Origin: Streptomyces genisteinicus
GTDB lineage: Bacteria > Actinomycetota > Actinomycetes > Streptomycetales > Streptomycetaceae
Direction: 5' to 3'
Assembly: GCF_014489615.1 (NCBI RefSeq)
Contig: NZ_CP060825.1
Location: 5,812,001-5,876,000 of the forward strand
DNA: 64,000 bases
Part shown: positions 60,032-64,000 of the stretch, one piece after another
Position numbering within the stretch: the stretch's first letter is position 1
How the letters are laid out: every line of letters begins with the position of its first letter
Made by a program: the position numbers and the translations under genes
Notes under the pieces: model-generated
Database searches by the model: none
What the model saw: the letters and a program-made list of their open reading frames with translations, nothing else
Told to the model about the DNA's origin: nothing

Positions 60032-61681
60032 ATGACCCAGCACCTTGCTGCCCCCGCCGCCCCCACCTCCGGCACGGACACGGGCTGGTGGCGCGACGCG
60101 GTGATCTACCAGGTCTACCCGCGCAGCTTCGCCGACGGAAACGGCGACGGCATGGGCGATCTGGAGGGCATCCGCAGCCGGCTGCCGTACCTGCGCGACC
60201 TCGGTGTCGACGCCGTCTGGCTCAGCCCCTTCTACGCGTCCCCGCAGGCCGACGCCGGCTACGACGTCGCCGACTACCGCGCCATCGACCCGATGTTCGG
60301 GAGCCTGCTCGACGCCGACGCCCTCATCCGCGAGGCGCACGGCCTGGGCCTGCGCATCATCGTCGACCTGGTGCCCAACCACTCCTCCGACCGGCACGAG
60401 TGGTTCCAGCGCGCGCTGGCCGAGGGCCCGGGGTCCCCGCTGCGCGAGCGGTACCACTTCCGCCCCGGCAAGGGGAAGAACGGCGAGCTGCCGCCCAACG
60501 ACTGGGAGTCCATCTTCGGCGGCCCGGCCTGGACCCGCACCGACGACGGCGAGTGGTACCTCCACCTCTTCGCGCCCGAGCAGCCCGACTTCAACTGGGA
60601 GCACCCGGCCGTCCGCGACGAGTTCCGCTCCATCCTGCGCTTCTGGCTGGACATGGGCGTCGACGGCTTCCGGGTGGACGTCGCCCACGGCCTGATCAAG
60701 GCCGACGGCCTGCCCGACATCGGCGGGCACGACCAGCTCAAGCTGCTCGGAAACGATGTCATGCCCTTCTTCGACCAGGACGGCGTGCACGAGGTCTACC
60801 GCAGCTGGCGCCAGGTCCTCGCCGAGTACGACGACAACCGCGTCCTCGTCGCCGAGGCGTGGACCCCCACCGTCGAGCGCACCGCCAACTACGTGCGCCC
60901 CGACGAGATGCACCAGGCCTTCAACTTCCAGTACCTCGGCACCCACTGGGACGCCGCCGAGCTGCGCAAGGTCATCGACGCCTCGCTGGAGGCGATGCGC
61001 CCGGTCGGCGCCCCCACCACCTGGGTCCTCTCGAACCACGACGTGACCCGCCACGCCACCCGGTTCGCCAACCCCGCGGGGCTCGGCACCCAGCTGCGTG
61101 AGGCCGGCGACCGCGAGCTCGGCCTGCGCCGCGCCCGCGCGGCGACCCTCCTGATGCTGGCGCTGCCCGGCTCCGCGTACATCTACCAGGGCGAGGAGCT
61201 CGGCCTGCCCGACGTCACCGACCTGCCCGACGAGGTGCGCCAGGACCCGTCGTTCTGGCGGGCCAGCGGCCAGGACGGGTTCCGCGACGGCTGCCGGGTG
61301 CCGATCCCGTGGACCGCCGAGGGCTCCTCGTACGGCTTCGGCGGCGGCGGCAGCTGGCTGCCGCAGCCCGCCGAGTGGGGCTCCCTCAGCGTCGAGGCGC
61401 AGACCGGCGACCCCGGCTCCACGCTGGAGCTGTACCGCAGCGCGCTCGCGGTGCGCCGGGTCCAGCAGGGCATGGGCGCCGGGGACGGGGTCGAGTGGCT
61501 GGACGCCCCCGAGGGCGTCCTGTCGTTCGCCCGCGACGGCTTCGTGTGCACCGCCAACACCACCGGCGAGCCGGTGCGGGTGCCCGCCCGCGGACGGGTG
61601 CTGCTCTCCAACGGCACCGTGACCGTCACCGGCGCCGAGGCGGAGCTGCCGGCCGACACCACCGTCTGGTGGGCGGTGTGA
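60032..61681 (+). CDS. aglA: GH13 alpha-glucosidase, cytoplasmic
   Basis: This 549-aa enzyme hydrolyses imported maltodextrins to glucose. It belongs to the GH13 alpha-glucosidase/oligo-1,6-glucosidase group: AVIYQVYPRSFADGNGDG, nucleophile Asp in GFRVDVAHGL, acid Glu in VLVAEAWTP, third Asp in LSNHDVTRH. It has no signal peptide. I chose the ATG at 60032, with AGGGA five nt upstream. Its stop overlaps the next start (GTGA). The locus order malR-malEFG-glucosidase is that of known Streptomyces mal loci. Confidence 0.9.
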   Translation: MTQHLAAPAAPTSGTDTGWWRDAVIYQVYPRSFADGNGDGMGDLEGIRSRLPYLRDLGVDAVWLSPFYASPQADAGYDVADYRAIDPMFGSLLDADALIREAHGLGLRIIVDLVPNHSSDRHEWFQRALAEGPGSPLRERYHFRPGKGKNGELPPNDWESIFGGPAWTRTDDGEWYLHLFAPEQPDFNWEHPAVRDEFRSILRFWLDMGVDGFRVDVAHGLIKADGLPDIGGHDQLKLLGNDVMPFFDQDGVHEVYRSWRQVLAEYDDNRVLVAEAWTPTVERTANYVRPDEMHQAFNFQYLGTHWDAAELRKVIDASLEAMRPVGAPTTWVLSNHDVTRHATRFANPAGLGTQLREAGDRELGLRRARAATLLMLALPGSAYIYQGEELGLPDVTDLPDEVRQDPSFWRASGQDGFRDGCRVPIPWTAEGSSYGFGGGGSWLPQPAEWGSLSVEAQTGDPGSTLELYRSALAVRRVQQGMGAGDGVEWLDAPEGVLSFARDGFVCTANTTGEPVRVPARGRVLLSNGTVTVTGAEAELPADTTVWWAV

Positions 61682-62736
61682 CGCTTCCCCTGCCTCGGGA
61701 CGGCGCCTGCGCCGTCCCGAGGCTCGCCGACCTCGCCCTCCAGGCCGGGGTCAGCGAGGCCACGGTCAGCCGGGTGCTCAACGGCAAGGCCGGTGTCGCG
61801 GCACCGACGCGGCACCGGGTGCTCGCGGCGCTCGACGTCCTCGGCTACGAACGGCCCGTCCGGCTGCGGCAGCGCAGCGCCGGTCTGGTCGGCCTGGTCA
61901 TCCCCGAGCTGACGAACCCGATCTTCCCCGCGTTCGCCCAGGTCATCGAACAGGTCCTGGCCGGCCACGGATACACGCCGGTGCTCTGCACCCAGATGCC
62001 CGGCGGCGCCACCGAGGACGAGCTCGTCGAGCAGCTGGAGCAGCGCGGTGTCACCGGCATCATCTTCATGTCCGGGCTGCACGCGGACACCGCGGAGGAC
62101 CCGGGGCGCTATGCCCAACTGGCCTCCCGTGGCGTGCCGTTCGTACTGATCAACGGGTTCAACGAGCGGATCGACGCGCATTTCGTGTCGCCGGACGACC
62201 GCAGCGCGGCCCGGATGGCGGTCCGTCATCTCGTGGACCTCGGCCATGAACGGGTGGGCCTCGCCGTCGGCCCGACCCGCTACGTCCCCTCCCGCCGCAA
62301 GGCGGAGGGGTTCACCGCCGCCGTGCAGTCGATGCTGGGGCTGACCCAGGAGCAGGCGTCGGAGCTGGTCACCTCCACGCTGTTCACCGTGGAGGGCGGG
62401 CAGGTGGCCGCCGGCGCGCTGCTGGACGCGGGCTGCACCGGCATCGTGTGCGCCAGCGACCTGATGGCGCTCGGCGCGATCCGCGCGGTGCGCGGCAGGG
62501 GACTGGACGTCCCGGGTGACGTCTCGGTGGTCGGTTTCGACGACTCGCCGCTGATCGCGTTCACGGATCCGCCGCTGACGACGGTGCGCCAGCCCGTCCA
62601 GGCGATGGCCACGGCCGCCGTCGACGCGCTCATCGAGGAGATCGGCGGAAACCCGGTGCAGCGCACGGAGTTCGTGTTCCAGCCGGAACTGGTGGTGCGC
62701 GGTTCGACGGGCGCCCCGGGGGTGCGGGTGCCCTGA
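61678..62736 (+). CDS. Second MalR-like LacI repressor
   Basis: This 352-aa protein is a close paralogue of MalR. The recognition helix region AGVSEATVSRVLNGK is the same, as are LDVLGYERPVRLRQRSAGLVGL and SVVGFDDSPLIAFTDPPLTT. It differs by a longer N-terminus and by substitutions across the sensor domain. Its GTG overlaps the glucosidase stop, so it is expressed from the mal operon. It probably competes with MalR for the same sites with a different inducer profile, but a true MalR duplicate cannot be excluded. Confidence 0.9.
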   Translation: MTLPLPRDGACAVPRLADLALQAGVSEATVSRVLNGKAGVAAPTRHRVLAALDVLGYERPVRLRQRSAGLVGLVIPELTNPIFPAFAQVIEQVLAGHGYTPVLCTQMPGGATEDELVEQLEQRGVTGIIFMSGLHADTAEDPGRYAQLASRGVPFVLINGFNERIDAHFVSPDDRSAARMAVRHLVDLGHERVGLAVGPTRYVPSRRKAEGFTAAVQSMLGLTQEQASELVTSTLFTVEGGQVAAGALLDAGCTGIVCASDLMALGAIRAVRGRGLDVPGDVSVVGFDDSPLIAFTDPPLTTVRQPVQAMATAAVDALIEEIGGNPVQRTEFVFQPELVVRGSTGAPGVRVP

Positions 62737-62869
62737 CGGGGCCGTACCGCGGTGCGGTGTGGGGGAGGAGCCCGGGGCCGGGCCGGTCCGCGTGTCGTCG
62801 CGGCCGGTACCGGCCCTTCGGCGTACCCCCGTCGGGAGTGCCCGGCGGGGGAACGGCTCGGTGACCGGC

Positions 62870-62924
62870 CCGGCCGGCCGGGCGCGTGAGGCGCCGGTAC
62901 GGACCGGCGCCCCCGGCCGGCCGG
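62870..62924 (+). terminator. Compound terminator after the mal operon
   Basis: An outer 13-bp stem (62870-62882 with 62912-62924) encloses an inner 9-bp stem (62890-62898 with 62903-62911). It lies 134 nt past the second repressor gene. Confidence 0.8.
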
Positions 62925-62952
62925 ACCGGAGTCGTCGTCGAACGTAACACCG

Positions 62953-62980
62953 CTGCAACACCTTGCGAAAGAGTTTGCGG
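62953..62980. promoter_or_regulatory. MalR-like composite operator upstream of the amylase
   Basis: CTGCAACACCTTGCGA (62953-62968) matches CTGCAAAGCCTTGCGA in front of malE at 14 of 16 positions, and a further TTTGCGG follows at 62974. It is some 75 nt upstream of the amylase -35 box. Confidence 0.65.
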
Positions 62981-63041
62981 ACACGGAACGGACACGTTTC
63001 CCGGCCGTCATACAGGTATTGACGAAGGTCTGTGCGAAGGG

Positions 63042-63070
63042 TTGACCGGGTGTCGGCCGGGCCGTACGGT
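63042..63070 (+). promoter_or_regulatory. Amylase promoter
   Basis: TTGACC (63042-63047) and TACGGT (63065-63070) are 17 nt apart, about 120 nt before the ATG. A MalR-like inverted repeat begins 7 nt after the -10 box. Confidence 0.65.
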
Positions 63071-63076
63071 CTCGAC

Positions 63077-63101
63077 CGCAACAAGTTTCAGACTTCTTGC
63101 G
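63077..63101. promoter_or_regulatory. MalR-like inverted repeat at the amylase start point
   Basis: CGCAACAAG (63077-63085) pairs with CTTCTTGCG (63093-63101) with one mismatch. Its place over the expected transcription start suits repression. Another CTTGCGG lies at 63120-63126. Confidence 0.65.
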
Positions 63102-63189
63102 TAAGAAATCTCAAAACGCCTTGCGGGCATGGCGCGTTGCCGTTCGAGGCCCCCCTCCCATCCCCACCTCCCTCTCGCAGGAGGACAGA

Positions 63190-64000
63190 ATGGCCAGAAG
63201 AACCGTGGCCGCGGCACTCGCCGTCGTGGCAGGAGCCGCTGTCGCCGTCACGGCACCCACCACCGTCGCGCAGGCCTCGCCGCCCGGCGACAAGGACGTC
63301 ACCGCGGTGATGTTCGAGTGGAAATTCGACTCGGTCGCCAAGGCGTGCACCGACAGTCTGGGCCCGGCCGGTTACGGCTTCGTCCAGGTCTCCCCGCCCC
63401 AGGAGCACATCCAGGGCGCCCAGTGGTGGACCTCGTACCAGCCCGTGAGCTACCGGATCGCCGGACGCCTCGGCGACCGCACGCAGTTCAGGAACATGGT
63501 CGACACCTGCCACGCGGCGGGCGTGAAGGTCGTCGCCGACTCCGTCATCAACCACATGTCCGCGGGCAGCGGCACCGGCACCGGCGGCTCGTCGTACACC
63601 AAGTACAACTACCCCGGCATCTACTCGGCGCCCGACTTCGACAACTGCACCACGCAGATCGGCAACAACTACGGCGACCGCGGCAACGTGCAGAACTGCG
63701 AGCTCGTCGGGCTCGCGGACCTGGACACCGGCGAGGACTACGTCCGGGGGAAGATCGCCGGATACCTCAACGACCTGCTCTCGCTGGGTGTCGACGGCTT
63801 CCGCATCGACGCCGCCAAGCACATGGCGGCCGCCGACCTGTCGAACATCAAGTCCCGGCTGACCAACCCGAACGTCTACTGGAAGCACGAAGCCATCTAC
63901 GGCGCCGGCGAGGCGGTCTCCCCCTCCGAGTACCTCGGCAGCGGCGACGTCCAGGAGTTCCGCTACGGACGGAGCCTCAAGCAGGTCTTCCAGAACGAGA
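63190..64000 (+). CDS. Secreted GH13 alpha-amylase (3' end outside window)
   Basis: Translation from the ATG after AGGAGGA gives 270 residues before the window ends. The signal peptide ends VAQASPP (about 31). The catalytic domain is of the classical Streptomyces alpha-amylase type: AVMFEWKFDSVAKAC, QVSPPQEHIQG, ADSVINHM, and GFRIDAAKHM with the nucleophile Asp; the acid Glu is probably in GAGEAV. It completes the starch regulon: extracellular amylase, importer, cytoplasmic glucosidase. MalR-like sites precede it. Confidence 0.94.
   Translation, partial: MARRTVAAALAVVAGAAVAVTAPTTVAQASPPGDKDVTAVMFEWKFDSVAKACTDSLGPAGYGFVQVSPPQEHIQGAQWWTSYQPVSYRIAGRLGDRTQFRNMVDTCHAAGVKVVADSVINHMSAGSGTGTGGSSYTKYNYPGIYSAPDFDNCTTQIGNNYGDRGNVQNCELVGLADLDTGEDYVRGKIAGYLNDLLSLGVDGFRIDAAKHMAAADLSNIKSRLTNPNVYWKHEAIYGAGEAVSPSEYLGSGDVQEFRYGRSLKQVFQNE

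Noticed and set aside
1..64000. Horizontal island or prophage covering part of the window
   Set aside because: No integrase, transposase, tRNA or att-like repeats were seen, and composition and codon use look uniform.

Overview
The window is high-GC actinobacterial DNA, almost certainly from a Streptomyces. The evidence is very strong GC3 bias, frequent GTG/TTG starts, ATGA/GTGA stop-start overlaps, a complete whiE-type spore-pigment polyketide cluster, and CebR boxes (TGGGAGCGCTCCCA) and MalR-like CTTGC repeats in front of sugar genes. I see no rRNA, tRNA, CRISPR array, insertion sequence or prophage.

Layout. (1) 0.3-11.2 kb is a mannan-use locus: secreted GH5 mannanase with two CBM10-like modules, ABC half-transporter, two sugar permeases, binding lipoprotein, cytoplasmic GH2 beta-mannosidase and a LacI repressor. 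(2) 11.2-16.0 kb holds a small secreted I36-type inhibitor divergent from a 1372-aa secreted protein that joins a CdtB-like nuclease domain, an SGNH esterase domain and a beta-helix domain. (3) 16.4-22.5 kb is mixed: ROK sugar kinase, phosphopantetheinyl transferase plus metallophosphoesterase, an acidic protein, a free-standing hemC and a secreted beta-helix protein. (4) 22.5-30.9 kb is the whiE-like cluster (methyltransferase, two cyclases, ACP, KS-beta, KS-alpha, cupin, ORFI-type monooxygenase, divergent FAD hydroxylase). (5) 31.1-32.4 kb is gdhA. (6) 32.6-36.8 kb has a secreted multidomain amylase and a GH114 lipoprotein. (7) 36.9-47.4 kb is a cellulose/cellobiose regulon (bglC, GH5 and GH9 cellulases, cebR, cebEFG) with six CebR boxes. 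(8) 47.6-55.2 kb is a tightly packed five-gene operon: SWIM protein, unknown protein, vWA protein, MoxR AAA+ ATPase and a DUF5682-like protein whose N-terminus carries TraB/PrgY-type motifs. (9) 55.4-64.0 kb is the maltose/starch locus: malR, malEFG, alpha-glucosidase, a second MalR-like repressor, and a secreted alpha-amylase cut by the window end.

How it works together. Three sugar importers lie within 60 kb (mannan, cellobiose, maltodextrin). Each is one lipoprotein plus two permeases with no dedicated import ATPase, so they presumably share an MsiK-type ATPase encoded elsewhere. Each is flanked by its own LacI-type regulator, secreted depolymerase and cytoplasmic glycosidase. Hairpins separate the binding-protein gene from the permease genes in the mannan and ceb operons, as expected for differential expression.

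The best candidates for undescribed biology are the SWIM/vWA/MoxR/TraB-like operon and the CdtB-SGNH-beta-helix protein. Of secondary interest are the shared operators of the mannan genes, the twin MalR-type repressors with a conserved composite operator, the relocated bglC, and the probably leaderless malR.
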